Positions 39,601 through 46,257 are shown, counted from the first letter of the stretch. The stretch is 64,000 nt of DNA from Tragulus kanchil (GCA_022376925.1 JAIOJX010000026.1:201600400-201664399), one strand, 5' to 3'. Notes: a model not told the origin generated them from the sequence alone. Made by a program: numbers and translations.

Positions 39601-42600
39601 AGATGAGAAAAACGGACGCTTAGTGAGATTGTATTATGTGTTCAAGTTGGCAAAGCTAGTAAGTGGCAGGCTCAGGATTCTAACCCAGTCAGCTGGGTCA
39701 CATAAGTTGTATATTTTGGCAGGAGCCAGGCTGTTGGACTGAGACAAGTGATTTGGAAAGTTCTCAATCTGAAGTTGACTCGTCAGATCTAATCCTGAAT
39801 TCTCTATGGCCTGCTCCTGCTGCAGAGCCCTAGGGCAGGCAGTGCCAGCTCCATGTCTTGCTGCAGTCATTCCCATGTTGGTTTTTCCAGTCATTGCATC
39901 TGTAGCTTCCTGCTTTTATTTTGCACCAACACTGTTTGGCCTTTCCGCTTTGTTTCCACGTCAGGCACATTGCAGAGTCGATTTATTTATTTATTTATCT
40001 TTTCGGGGGTGGGGTGTGGAGGGAAGGGGACGGGCAGGCCACTTCTATTGGTCTTTCATTTCTCTATTTTCATCCGTCTTTGTTCTTTCGCTCCTGTGAG
40101 CCTCCCATCGCGGTGGCCTCTGTTGTTGCAGAGCGCCGGCTCTGGGCGCGTGTGCCCCAGAACTCCGGCTCGGTAATTGGACACATCAGTCCAGCCGCTC
40201 CGCGGCACGTGGGATCTTCCTAGGCCAGGGATGGAACCAGTGCCCCTTGCACTGCAAGGCGGTGTCCTTACCTACTGGACCACCAGGGGAAGCCCGAGTC
40301 GATTGATTTTTATGGGATGGAGTCAGAGTTTATAGAACCAAACTTACATGCAAATTATGAATATATTAAATGTTCTTCTTCCTAAGGAACAGGATCTTAA
40401 GCTGAAATTGTCCACAAACAATATTCAGAATTTTTGGAATTTTTTTTGGAAACCTTGGGTTTGTTCTATCTGTCCCTGGATTGATCTTTCAGAAGGGGCG
40501 TTTATGATTGCAAATAGAATTAGAGGATATTTCAGAATGTCCTCTTTGGGTTCTGCCTCTTTCAGTGAAGCTGGTGGGGCCCATGCACAATTTTTATTTG
40601 TTTGTTTATTTGTATGAAGCTGTTTACAGTCCGGCCCATGCCTCATCTCCCTTCATTTCCTACAAGCATCATGCTGTGGGAAAATCTTGTGTGGCTTGTC
40701 TTGAGCCCCTTTTAAAGAACCTGTGTTCCTCTGTGAGGAATGAGGGAAGAGGGAGGGAGGGGTTGAAAGCTAGGGTCCTGTGTTGGCACCAGGAGAGTGT
40801 CCTCTTTAAAGGTAACTTTTAAACACAGAGTACCAACTAGGGTTTTACTGGGGAAGACCTAGAGCAGAGCATTCCTCCTTTAAAAGGCAAATGCATCGCT
40901 TTCTTTAATTTCAGGAAAGAATGAAAGGGAGGACTGTGGTACAGGGTCTTGAGTATTTTGGATTACAGGATGCTTGAAGAGAGAGAGCTGATCTTGGAGG
41001 ATTGTTTTTTATTTAAAAAAATATATGTGTGTTCATTAAAAAAAAAAAGAATGTGTGTATGTATACATCACACACACATACTCATATATGAGCTAGCTAA
41101 TATTTCTTAAATCTAGAAACTTCTCATTTCTTTCAACCAACCCCCCAAAATTCAAAGGTATATATTATTCATTTAAAGAAAATCCCTTTTCTTTTCTTTT
41201 AAGTTGGTGAAAAACTAAGTTGATTTACAGATAGAATGTGAAATACTTGTTTTTCAGGTTTTACTTTACCATTTTCCTCACCTCTGTTAGAGATCCCTTG
41301 GCTTTGTGACTTTGTTTCTCCTGGTAGATTGCTGACCAAAGGCCAGAACGCACTGGTAGAGCTCCAGACGCAGAGACCCGTGGCTCTTGAGCTGTACAAG
41401 GACTTCAAAGAGCTGGGGCGGTTCATGCTACGCTACAGTGGTTCCACCATAGCCGCCGGGGTCATAACCGAGGTATTCCCAAGGGATGGTTGCATGTCCA
41501 TGGTTATTGCGTCTTGTCTTGTTCTGCTCCTTAAGAATGATTACAGAGATTTTATGGCTTCAGTGGAATGCAGTTATGATGATACTAGAACAACATTTTA
41601 AAAGTTATATTAAAAATTTTAAAGAATGATGAGAAGAAACTGCTTGGCCCTAGATCTTTTACAAAGACGTCTAGACTATCTTCTCCACCAGTAATATTGC
41701 TCAAAATGAAAAGAAATCCTCTGAAAAAGATCTGTAAGTATGCATTTAAACTCTGTGAGTGAGGCTGGTGGGGCCCATGCACAATTTTTATTTGTTTGTT
41801 TATTTGTATGAAGCTGTTTACAGTCCGGCCCATGCCTCATCTCCCTTCATTTCCTACAAGCATCATGCTGTGGGAAAATCTTGTGTGGCTTGTCTTGAGC
41901 CCTTTTAAAGAACCTGTGTTCCTCTGTGAGGAATGAGGGAAGAGGGAGGGAGGGGTTGAAAGCTAGGGTCCTGTGTTGGCACCAGGAGAGTGTCCTCTTT
42001 AAAGGTAACTTTTAAACACAGAGTACCAACTAGGGTTTTACTGGGGAAGACCTAGAGCAGAGCATTCCTCCTTTAAAAGGCAAATGCATCGCTTTCTTTA
42101 ATTTCAGGAAAGAATGAAAGGGAGGACTGTGGTACAGGGTCTTGAGTATTTTGGATTACAGGATGCTTGAAGAGAGAGAGCTGATCTTGGAGGATTGTTT
42201 TTTATTTAAAAAAATATATGTGTGTTCATTAAAAAAAAAAAGAATGTGTGTATGTATACATCACACAAAATACTCATATATGAGCTAGCTAATATTTCTT
42301 AAATCTAGAAACTTCTCATTTCTTTCAACCAACCCCCCAAAATTCAAAGGTATATATTATTCATTTAAAGAAAATCCCTTTTCTTTTCTTTTAAGTTGGT
42401 GAAAAACTAAGTTGATTTACAGATAGAATGTGAAATACTTGTTTTTCAGGTTTTACTTTACCATTTTCCTCACCTCTGTTAGAGATCCCTTGGCTTTGTG
42501 ACTTTGTTTCTCCTGGTAGATTGCTGACCAAAGGCCAGAACGCACTGGTAGAGCTCCAGACGCAGAGACCCGTGGCTCTTGAGCTGTACAAGGACTTCAA

Positions 42601-45597
42601 AGAGCTGGGGCGGTTCATGCTACGCTACAGTGGTTCCACCATAGCCGCCGGGGTCATAACCGAGGTATTCCCAAGGGATGGTTGCATGTCCATGGTTATT
42701 GCGTCTTGTCTTGTTCTGCTCCTTAAGAATGATTACAGAGATTTTATGGCTTCAGTGGAATGCAGTTATGATGATACTAGAACAACATTTTAAAAGTTAT
42801 ATTAAAAATTTTAAAGAATGATGAGAAGAAACTGCTTGGCCCTAGATCTTTTACAAAGACGTCTAGACTATCTTCTCCACCAGTAATATTGCTCAAAATG
42901 AAAAGAAATCCTCTGAAAAATAGATCTGTAAGTATGCAGTTCAAATCATGAGAATATAGATTTTTTTAGAGTCAGTGAATTGTGGGTAGTGGTTTTGTTT
43001 AACAGAAGCATCCTTGTTACTTTTTTTCTTCAAATAACTAGCTCCCAGTGCATTCATTCAGGAGGTTCAGTTGACATTGCCAGTCATGTTTCTGAAACAT
43101 ATGTAATATATAAGGTAAGGCACAGTTGAGTTTTGGAGAAAATAGCCAGAAATGAGCCAGAATTTCATTAACTTAAGTTTTCTTCAACACTGTCATAGTT
43201 AATACAGATTTTATGAATTCAGGCATATCTCATTTTATTACACTTCAGAGATACTGCATTCCTTTACAGAATGAATGTTCATGGCCACCGTGCCTCAAGC
43301 AAGTCTATAGGTGCCATTTTGCCAGCATCATTTGCTCACTTCATGTCTCTGTTCCACTTTTTGGTAATTCTTGCAATATTTCAGACTTCTGCACTATTTA
43401 TTTGCTGAGCTTCCCTATTGGCTCAGATAGTAAAGAATCTGCCTGTAATACAGGAGACCCAGGTTTGATCCCTGGGTCGGGAAGAGCCTCTGGAGAAGGA
43501 AATGGCAACCTATTGTTCTTGCCTGGAGAATTCCATGGACAGAGGAGCCCGGCAGGCTACAGCCCATGGGGTTGCAAACAGTTGAACACGACTTAGCAAC
43601 TTTCACACTCACATTATATTGGTTTGGGGATCTGTGATCAGTAATCTTTAATGTTACTCTTATAAAAAGATTATGAATTACTGAAGGTGCAGAAGATGGT
43701 TAGCAATTTTTAGCAATAAAGTATTTCTAAGTTAAGGTATGTGCATTGTTATTGCGTCTTGTCTTGTTCTGCTCCTTAAGAATGATTACAGAGATTTTAT
43801 GGCTTCAGTGGAATGCAGTTATGATGATACTAGAACAACATTTTAAAAGTTATATTAAAAATTTTAAAGAATGATGAGAAGAAACTGCTTGGCCCTAGAT
43901 CTTTTACAAAGACGTCTAGACTATCTTCTCCACCAGTAATATTGCTCAAAATGAAAAGAAATCCTCTGAAAAATAGATCTGTAAGTATGCAGTTCAAATC
44001 ATGAGAATATAGATTTTTTTAGAGTCAGTGAATTGTGGGTAGTGGTTTTGTTTAACAGAAGCATCCTTGTTACTTTTTTTCTTCAAATAACTAGCTCCCA
44101 GTGCATTCATTCAGGAGGTTCAGTTGACATTGCCAGTCATGTTTCTGAAACATATGTAATATATAAGGTAAGGCACAGTTGAGTTTTGGAGAAAATAGCC
44201 AGAAATGAGCCAGAATTTCATTAACTTAAGTTTTCTTCAACACTGTCATAGTTAATACAGATTTTATGAATTCAGGCATATCTCATTTTATTACACTTCA
44301 GAGATACTGCATTCCTTTACAGAATGAATGTTCATGGCCACCGTGCCTCAAGCAAGTCTATAGGTGCCATTTTGCCAGCATCATTTGCTCACTTCATGTC
44401 TCTGTTCCACTTTTTGGTAATTCTTGCAATATTTCAGACTTCTGCACTATTTATTTGCTGAGCTTCCCTATTGGCTCAGATAGTAAAGAATCTGCCTGTA
44501 ATACAGGAGACCCAGGTTTGATCCCTGGGTCGGGAAGAGCCTCTGGAGAAGGAAATGGCAACCTATTGTTCTTGCCTGGAGAATTCCATGGACAGAGGAG
44601 CCCGGCAGGCTACAGCCCATGGGGTTGCAAACAGTTGAACACGACTTAGCAACTTTCACACTCACATTATATTGGTTTGGGGATCTGTGATCAGTAATCT
44701 TTAATGTTACTCTTATAAAAAGATTATGAATTACTGAAGGTGCAGAAGATGGTTAGCAATTTTTAGCAATAAAGTATTTCTAAGTTAAGGTATGTGCATT
44801 GTTTTTTTTAGCAAACATAATGCTGTTGCATTCTTAATAGACTAGAGCATAGAGCAAACATAACTTTTCTATGCACTGGGAAACAAAAAAATTTCCTATG
44901 ACTCACTTTATGGTGATTCTCACCTTATTGAAGTGGTCTGGAATGGAACCCAGAATATCTCCAAGGTATGCATATATTTTTAAAAGGGGCTTCATTATTT
45001 CTTATGGTTGTTTTCTGCATTACTTACTTCACTTAACTGGATGGATACTTTCGACATAGGGCTTCAGATTGCATCAAAATTCAGTTATACCTGTGTCATA
45101 CCGAAGGCTCTGGAATTGAACCTAAGTCCAAGTTTGAGGTACTACTCCACAAATTCCTCACTGCAGAACCACAGCATTTTTCTTGTAACTTATTCATCTA
45201 TGAAAACGGGAAATAGAGTCTACTTTCTGGAGTTGTGAAATGAAGCGATCTGTATAAAGCACTTGGCATTGTGATTGGCATTTAGAAAAGCCTTCAGGAA
45301 ATATTACTGAATATCACTATCATCAGCATCAATTTAATCTATCCAAACATTCTTTACAAAAGAGCATTCTAAAAGTAAGATGTGGTTTCTTCTGGAAAAT
45401 AATGGAGAGATTATAGAAAATATCAAATAACACAGCTACAGGAGGAAGAAAGTTGTAGGAAAAACAAAAAAGCTTCATCTGATTTAATGATTACTCCACT
45501 GCCACTTTCCTTTTGTTTATTGTGGTTTCCTTTTCTGTAATGTGATTGGCTAAATTATAGCAAATACCTTTTTTTTCTTTTACAGATAAAAGACTGA
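3494..45597 (+). CDS. HBS1L: HBS1L, spliced gene, exons 5-18 (5' end outside window)
   Basis: HBS1L is a cytosolic translational GTPase of the eEF1A/eRF3 class. It delivers Pelota to stalled ribosomes in no-go and non-stop decay. Fourteen exons with AG/GT borders join without a frameshift when one copy of each is used: 3494-3602, 10839-11101, 11560-11725, 14495-14612, 15671-15817, 20384-20458, 23299-23416, 23803-23871, 27761-27865, 33070-33160, 33568-33676, 37367-37467, 41328-41472 and 45586-45597. They total 1628 nt: two leading bases, 541 codons and a stop. The human protein is 684 residues in 18 exons, so about 142 N-terminal residues (exons 1-4) lie upstream. The order is linker, G domain ([17 protein letters not shown]), domain II, domain III. 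Seven exons also occur as extra copies from the 1.1-kb duplications. Identification is from remembered similarity to human HBS1L and is strong. Confidence 0.97.
4356..4623 (-). mobile_element. CHR-like tRNA-derived SINE (minus), intron 5
   Basis: Ends (+ strand) in the complement of the tRNA-like head, CCACTGGACCACCAGGGAAG. The body includes TCGTTGCAGAGCACC and GGCACGTGGGATCTTCCC. Flanked by CAGCATTTTT at 4346-4355 and 4624-4633, a target-site duplication. A second copy from duplication 2 is at about 5438-5705. Confidence 0.85.
4661..4984 (+). mobile_element. CHR-like tRNA-derived SINE (plus), intron 5
   Basis: Full-length: head GGGCTTCCTTGGTGGTCCAG, body GGTTCGACCCCTGGCCTGGG and GATCCCACGTGCTGCGGAG, a C-rich segment, then an A-rich tail. 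Flanked by AGATATCAATA and AGATACCAATA. It lies head to head with the minus element, 37 bases away. Duplicated at about 5743-6067. Confidence 0.88.
8357..8590 (+). mobile_element. Bov-tA SINE, intron 5
   Basis: Near full-length: GGGCTTCCCAGGTGGCATTA, CTAATGCAGGAGACG, ATTCTTGCCTGGAGAATCCC and TGGACAGCGGAGCCTGGCAG. A run of C's at 8467-8476 interrupts the middle. Confidence 0.88.
8723..10900 (+). repeat. Tandem duplication 3 (offset 1079), damaged exon 6 at join
   Basis: Left copy 8723-9794, right copy 9802-10900. The left copy loses 27 nt and gains a C run inside exon 6 just before the join; seven unmatched bases follow. Confidence 0.95.
9760..9794 (+). pseudogene. HBS1L: Truncated duplicate of HBS1L exon 6 start
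   Basis: This is the first 62 nt of exon 6 reduced to 35 nt. The acceptor and the first bases match 10839 onward. A run of C's then replaces about 27 nt, and the exon sequence resumes up to GTGAAG before the repeat unit restarts at 9802. It has no donor and cannot be a functional exon. The damage sits exactly at a duplication junction, as expected for a poor-quality contig end. Confidence 0.9.
10839..11101 (+). CDS. HBS1L: HBS1L exon 6 (linker and start of the G domain)
   Basis: Acceptor CTTCTGTAG, donor GTAACG. It encodes [16 protein letters not shown], a Ser/Thr-rich stretch, then [19 protein letters not shown] and LLNLVVIG, the beta-1 strand leading into the P-loop. At 263 nt it is the longest exon in the window. 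The lower-complexity linker differs most from human, while the segment after KLRQQ is almost unchanged, as expected for a conserved G domain. It ends with one base of the Gly codon completed by exon 7. Confidence 0.96.
11560..11725 (+). CDS. HBS1L: HBS1L exon 7 (P-loop/G1 and switch I)
   Basis: Acceptor TTTTCCTTAG, donor GTAGTC (a weak GT donor). It encodes [20 protein letters not shown], then [20 protein letters not shown] and [10 protein letters not shown]. With the split Gly this completes the G1 motif GHVDAGKS, which binds the GTP phosphates. The KYEQE...DETGEER block is the switch I lead-in typical of eEF1A, eRF3 and HBS1 GTPases. Single copy, with no change in a key residue. Confidence 0.97.
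12603..12730 (-). mobile_element. BovB-type 3' fragment
   Basis: GTTCAATCTCTCAGTCATGC, CTCTTTGTGACTCCAAGGAC and GGAGTTTGCTCAAACTCATC match the BovB/Bov-A antisense end seen at 25547. Diverged and short. Confidence 0.7.
14495..14612 (+). CDS. HBS1L: HBS1L exon 8 (switch I Thr and G3 DAPGH)
   Basis: Acceptor TTTCCTTAAG, donor GTACCA. It encodes [20 protein letters not shown], then [19 protein letters not shown]. The Thr of GVTMD is the switch I Mg-coordinating residue of the family. DAPGH is the G3/switch II motif, including the His that activates hydrolysis on the ribosome. Ends in phase 0. Single copy. Confidence 0.97.
15671..15817 (+). CDS. HBS1L: HBS1L exon 9 (G4 motif NKMD), first copy
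   Basis: Acceptor CTTTTTTTAG, donor GTATTT. It encodes [20 protein letters not shown], then [19 protein letters not shown] and [14 protein letters not shown] is the G4 guanine-specificity motif. The exon is 147 nt with phase 0 at both ends (49 codons). A second copy with an identical reading lies 1038 bases downstream, so only one should be used in the gene model. Confidence 0.96.
16709..16855 (+). CDS. HBS1L: HBS1L exon 9, duplicate copy
   Basis: Same 147-nt exon as 15671-15817, with intact acceptor and donor, inside the 1038-base tandem duplication. If both were spliced in, the protein would gain 49 residues in frame and a second NKMD motif. No translational GTPase is known to carry that. 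I read it as an assembly duplicate. Confidence 0.9.
17047..19241 (+). repeat. Tandem duplication 5 (offset about 1088), SINE cluster
   Basis: Left copy 17047-18147, right copy 18148-19241. The first 70 bases of the right copy and the last 50 of the left copy contain several small deletions, while the middle matches nearly perfectly. Confidence 0.93.
17095..17429 (+). mobile_element. CHR-like SINE (plus), intron 9
   Basis: Complete element from GGGCTTCCCTGGTGGTCCAG to an A-rich tail. Flanked by a perfect 14-base target-site duplication TAAAAATGCATATT (17081-17094 and 17430-17443). The copy at about 18190-18520 has a degraded head at the duplication junction. Confidence 0.92.
18918..19426 (+). 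mobile_element. Bov-tA SINE split by an inserted SINE
   Basis: The 5' part runs 18918-19043 and the 3' part 19315-19426 (CCATTGCCTGGAGAATTCCA onward). A minus-strand CHR-like SINE sits between. A left partial copy is at 17834-18147. Confidence 0.88.
19044..19314 (-). mobile_element. CHR-like SINE nested in a Bov-tA
   Basis: Ends in ACTGGACCACCAGGGAAGCC. Bounded by the 11-base duplication CCATGCCAGTA (19033-19043 and 19315-19325), which is part of the host Bov-tA. The insertion therefore postdates the Bov-tA. Confidence 0.88.
20038..20148 (+). mobile_element. Bov-tA SINE 3' fragment
   Basis: CAGTCCAGAATTCTTGCCTG ... TGGACAGAGCAGCCTGGCAG ... GACTGAACAG: the 3' half only. Repeated at 21167-21277. 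Confidence 0.8.
20384..20458 (+). CDS. HBS1L: HBS1L exon 10, first of three copies
   Basis: Acceptor CTTTATCAG, donor GTAAGA. A 75-nt, 25-codon exon reading [20 protein letters not shown] followed by QAGFK. This is the helix after the NKMD motif in the G domain, with phase 0 at both ends. Further copies at 21513-21587 and 22541-22615 arise because two consecutive 1.1-kb duplications overlap here. One copy belongs in the gene. Confidence 0.95.
21513..21587 (+). CDS. HBS1L: HBS1L exon 10, second copy
   Basis: Same 75-nt exon and flanks as 20384-20458, offset 1129. It belongs both to the right copy of the 19.5-21.8 kb duplication and to the left copy of the next one. Most likely one genomic exon represented repeatedly. 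Confidence 0.9.
22117..22235 (+). mobile_element. CHR-2 type SINE, intron 10
   Basis: GGAATTTTTTGGTGGTCCAT head and GGGTTCAATCCCTGGTTGAG B-box-like segment, then CCACATGCCATATGG. About 40 bases before exon 11. Repeated at about 23138-23256. Confidence 0.75.
22278..22387 (+). pseudogene. HBS1L: HBS1L exon 11, truncated copy
   Basis: Acceptor TTTAATAG and the reading [20 protein letters not shown] match exon 11. The exon then stops at TTTATTAGA, where sequence switches to that seen at 21355. It lacks the last 8 nt and the donor. The break coincides with a repeat junction and shares 5 bases (TTAGA) between both sides. Confidence 0.9.
22541..22615 (+). CDS. HBS1L: HBS1L exon 10, third copy
   Basis: Same 75-nt exon with AG and GT borders, offset 1028 from the second copy. 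It follows the truncated exon 11 copy at 22278, so exon order would run 10-10-11(broken)-10-11. That is not a plausible gene structure and points to a misjoined overlap. Confidence 0.9.
23299..23416 (+). CDS. HBS1L: HBS1L exon 11 (G5 region), complete copy
   Basis: Acceptor TTTTTAATAG, donor GTAAGA, 118 nt. It encodes [20 protein letters not shown], then [26 protein letters not shown] carries the G5 element (SGL) that contacts the guanine base. ELTKWYKG leads to the end of the G domain. This is the only copy with both splice sites. Confidence 0.95.
23803..23871 (+). CDS. HBS1L: HBS1L exon 12 (start of domain II), first copy
   Basis: Acceptor TTTTTCCCAG, donor GTAAGT. The 69-nt exon completes an Asp codon and reads [20 protein letters not shown] then FK. 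The KPFR(L/M).(V/I).DVF pattern marks the first strand of domain II, the EF-Tu-like beta barrel. Entry and exit phases match, so a second copy would not shift frame. A duplicate lies at 24887. Confidence 0.95.
24417..24500 (+). pseudogene. HBS1L: HBS1L exon 11, 3' partial copy
   Basis: Starts inside the exon at TCAGTGGTGAAAATC and runs through the normal end and GTAAG donor, but has no acceptor. It is the left edge of the right-hand copy in the 1084-base duplication. Not usable as an exon. Confidence 0.88.
24887..24955 (+). CDS. HBS1L: HBS1L exon 12, duplicate copy
   Basis: Same 69-nt exon with both splice sites, offset 1084 from 23803. It lies in the right-hand copy of a tandem duplication. 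The flanking introns differ by only scattered single bases, for example ATAACATT versus ATAGCATT after the exon. Best regarded as the same exon assembled twice. Confidence 0.9.
25547..25925 (-). mobile_element. BovB LINE 3' end with ORF2 C-terminal remnant
   Basis: On the minus strand 25554-25874 reads an open 106-codon frame. It contains [20 protein letters not shown] and [18 protein letters not shown], then [13 protein letters not shown], the recognisable C-terminus of BovB ORF2. It is a 5'-truncated copy, so not mobile, and it is not a host gene. Confidence 0.92.
26590..27610. mobile_element. L2-like ancient LINE stretch
   Basis: Pyrimidine-rich sequence with weak L2 character (CACTTCTCCATTCACAATTC, TGACTGTGCCTTTGCACATG). 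Orientation and exact limits are uncertain. A separate L2-type 3' end (CTCAGTGCCTGGCACGTAAC ... TTAATAAATGTTTAGTAAAC) lies at about 26200-26390. Confidence 0.4.
27761..27865 (+). CDS. HBS1L: HBS1L exon 13 (domain II)
   Basis: Acceptor TGTTTTGCAG, donor GTATTC, 105 nt. It encodes [20 protein letters not shown], then [14 protein letters not shown]. The GxVxxGxI...GD pattern is the conserved core of the domain II beta barrel in translational GTPases. Single copy. Confidence 0.96.
28392..30519 (+). repeat. Tandem duplication 9 (offset 1061)
   Basis: Left copy 28392-29457, right copy 29453-30519. Intronic. Shares ATGAGAA-type bases at the join. Confidence 0.95.
30200..32370 (+). repeat. Tandem duplication 10 (offset 1094)
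   Basis: Left copy 30200-31276, then 17 unmatched bases, right copy 31294-32370. It overlaps duplication 9, so about 320 bases occur three times (near 29139, 30200 and 31294). Confidence 0.95.
33070..33160 (+). CDS. HBS1L: HBS1L exon 14 (domain II)
   Basis: Acceptor CTCATTTCCAG, donor GTGAGT, 91 nt. It encodes [20 protein letters not shown] followed by [10 protein letters not shown] and most of an Asn codon. The A.AGD.V...L.G(M/I)D block is the usual end of domain II in eEF1A-like factors. Single copy. Confidence 0.96.
33568..33676 (+). CDS. HBS1L: HBS1L exon 15 (start of domain III)
   Basis: Acceptor TTGTTACAG, donor GTAAGT, 109 nt. It encodes [20 protein letters not shown], then [16 protein letters not shown]. 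(I/V).C.RF.A.I.....I.I..G(F/Y) is the domain III entry of eRF3/HBS1 proteins. Human has VPIKA where this has EPIKV. Single copy, phase 0 exit. Confidence 0.96.
34020..34470. repeat. Possible old interspersed repeat
   Basis: AAAAGTAATACATTGTTATA and AGAAAATTTTGGAAAACAGA look like a common mammalian interspersed repeat that I cannot assign to a family with confidence. Confidence 0.35.
35400..36870 (-). mobile_element. Antisense L1 3' end, intron 15
   Basis: Antisense L1 (older mammalian type) landmarks in order: TTATTTCACTTAGCATAATG, TTTATCCATTCATC, CTGCTTTCAATTCTTTTGTG, ACATTCCCACCAGCAGTACA, GATGTTGAGCATCTTCTC, GGTGTTATATCCAGGAAGTC and ATATCCAGTTTTCCCAGCTG. Interrupted by a SINE at 35805-36066. 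The right part is duplicated. Confidence 0.85.
35805..36066 (-). mobile_element. CHR-like SINE inserted in L1
   Basis: Minus-strand element ending ACCACCAGGGAAGCCC. Flanked by TATCCATTCATCTATT and TATCCATTCATTTATT, one mismatch apart, which places the insertion inside the L1 at 35.8 kb. Confidence 0.85.
37367..37467 (+). CDS. HBS1L: HBS1L exon 16 (domain III), first copy
   Basis: Acceptor TTTTGTTCTAG, donor GTAAGT, 101 nt. It encodes [20 protein letters not shown], then [15 protein letters not shown].....EPA.I..L....K.TGE..KK.PK is a domain III hallmark. Because 101 is not a multiple of three, splicing both this and the copy at 38477 would shift the frame. Confidence 0.96.
38477..38577 (+). 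CDS. HBS1L: HBS1L exon 16, duplicate copy
   Basis: Identical exon with intact splice sites, offset 1110. Including both exon 16 copies would frameshift domain III, so one must be artefactual or skipped. The adjoining introns differ by a few bases, for example CCTGAGGCCGGGG versus CCTGGGGCCCGGGG upstream. Confidence 0.9.
39520..39690 (-). mobile_element. MIR-type SINE (minus)
   Basis: CCCATTTTTCAGATGAGAAA, then GGCAAAGCTAGTAAGTGGCA and AGGATTCTAACCCAGTCA match the antisense MIR core. Confidence 0.7.
39984..40295 (-). mobile_element. CHR-like SINE (minus), intron 16
   Basis: Full-length, with a G-rich stretch (GGGGGTGGGGTGTGGAGGGA) near its left end and ACCACCAGGGGAAGCCC at its right. Flanked by GAGTCGATT at 39975-39983 and 40296-40304. 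Confidence 0.9.
41328..41472 (+). CDS. HBS1L: HBS1L exon 17 (domain III), first copy
   Basis: Acceptor CTCCTGGTAG, donor GTATTC, 145 nt. It encodes [20 protein letters not shown], then [20 protein letters not shown] and [19 protein letters not shown].(V/I) is the near-universal C-terminal signature of eEF1A-class GTPases. 145 is not divisible by three, so a double exon would shift the frame. Confidence 0.96.
42520..42664 (+). CDS. HBS1L: HBS1L exon 17, duplicate copy
   Basis: Same 145-nt exon and splice sites, offset 1192, in the longest of the tandem duplications. It would frameshift the C-terminus if joined to the first copy. Intron sequence right after it then appears a third time from about 43748. 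Confidence 0.9.
42695..44803 (+). repeat. Tandem duplication 13 (offset 1053)
   Basis: Left copy 42695-43750, right copy 43748-44803. It starts inside the right copy of duplication 12, so sequence just after exon 17 occurs three times. Contains the Tigger/Bov-tA composite. Confidence 0.95.
44272..44971 (+). mobile_element. Tigger-like DNA transposon remnant
   Basis: The left end CAGGCATATCTCATTTTATT and right end ATCTCCAAGGTATGCAT are imperfect inverted termini. Interior segments (CAAGCAAGTCTATAGGTGCC, GGGGATCTGTGATCAGTAAT, GTGGTCTGGAATGGAACCCA) match a common Tigger-family element as I remember it. Without the Bov-tA insert it is about 500 bases and non-coding. The left part also appears from 43219. 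Confidence 0.65.
44462..44666 (+). mobile_element. Bov-tA SINE inside the Tigger-like remnant
   Basis: GCTTCCCTATTGGCTCAGAT head, AGGTTTGATCCCTGGGTCGG, CTTGCCTGGAGAATTCCATG, ending CACGACTTAGCAACTTTCAC. A near-complete element, duplicated at 43409-43613. Confidence 0.9.
45586..45597 (+). CDS. HBS1L: HBS1L exon 18, terminal coding residues
   Basis: After acceptor CTTTTACAG the frame reads ATA AAA GAC TGA, giving Ile-Lys-Asp-stop. Human ends Ile-Lys-Glu. The rest of the exon is 3' UTR. The match of phase, position and ending is convincing although the coding part is only 12 nt. Confidence 0.93.
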   Translation: MKD

Positions 45598-46230
45598 TGG
45601 GTCAGAATTTCTACTGTGTTTCTAAATGTAATGAAATAACTACTATTTTGAAAGAATCCTGGTATTCAGTTAAAGCAACAGTGTGCAATTGGTATTTTTT
45701 TGAATGAGAGACAAAATTGAGACAAAAGCTATGATCAACCACAAAGAAGTATTCATCACTCCTATAAAAATTCAAGTTTCCAACTGGCAAAGAAAGGCTA
45801 ATATTGTGCTTTGGTTTTAAAAACTAGCTTTTTCCTTTGAAATGTTATTTATGGATTTACCTTATTGAGATTTATGGAAGCTATCAGAAATACGTTAGAA
45901 GACATCGAATCATCATAAAGTGAATTCTACTTCCAGCCAAACTACAAAATGTTTACAGTTTTCTCTTTTGATTTCAGCTCTATAGCACATATTTTTAAGG
46001 AAAAATAACTAAAATGGATTATTGAGGTAGTTAATATTTGAACTGAGCAGTTTCTCAATTAACTCTAAGAAAAGACTCGATGAAGGGTATTTTGTGTTGT
46101 GCATGAATGTTCTTTCAACAAACAGGCATTTGAAAGCTTAGTCTGGAATTAGTGGAAATTGTTCCTTTGTTAAGAAGATATTATTTAAGGTGTAAAGCTA
46201 GCTAATAAAATGCCTTAGTTTGAGCATAAC
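45598..46230 (+). other. HBS1L: HBS1L 3' UTR (proximal form)
   Basis: AT-rich sequence after the stop codon with no open frame. It runs to the first good poly(A) signal at 46204-46209. The 3' limit is estimated as about 20 bases after that signal; longer forms are possible. Confidence 0.6.
46204..46209 (+). terminator. Putative HBS1L polyadenylation signal AATAAA
   Basis: A canonical AATAAA lies about 607 bases after the stop codon. GT/T-rich sequence follows within 40-50 bases (TGTGTTATGTTTCTTTG). This arrangement fits a cleavage site near 46225. No RNA evidence is available from the sequence itself. Confidence 0.6.
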
Positions 46231-46257
46231 AACAAAATGTGTTATGTTTCTTTGATG

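Larger units (their letters stand above)
38578..41327. other. HBS1L intron 16
   Basis: Contains a MIR-like stretch (39520-39690, minus), a CHR-like SINE with target-site duplication (39984-40295) and a TG/TA-rich microsatellite near 41020-41090. The remainder is unassigned. Confidence 0.6.
40565..42938 (+). repeat. Tandem duplication 12 (offset 1192), exon 17
   Basis: Left copy 40565-41744, 14 unmatched bases, right copy 41759-42938. The longest unit. It carries exon 17 and a TG-rich microsatellite that differs slightly between copies. Confidence 0.95.
42665..45585. other. HBS1L intron 17
   Basis: Dominated by a Tigger-like DNA transposon remnant with a Bov-tA inserted in it, present in part twice through the 1053-base duplication. 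Nothing recognised from 44980 to 45585. Confidence 0.6.
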
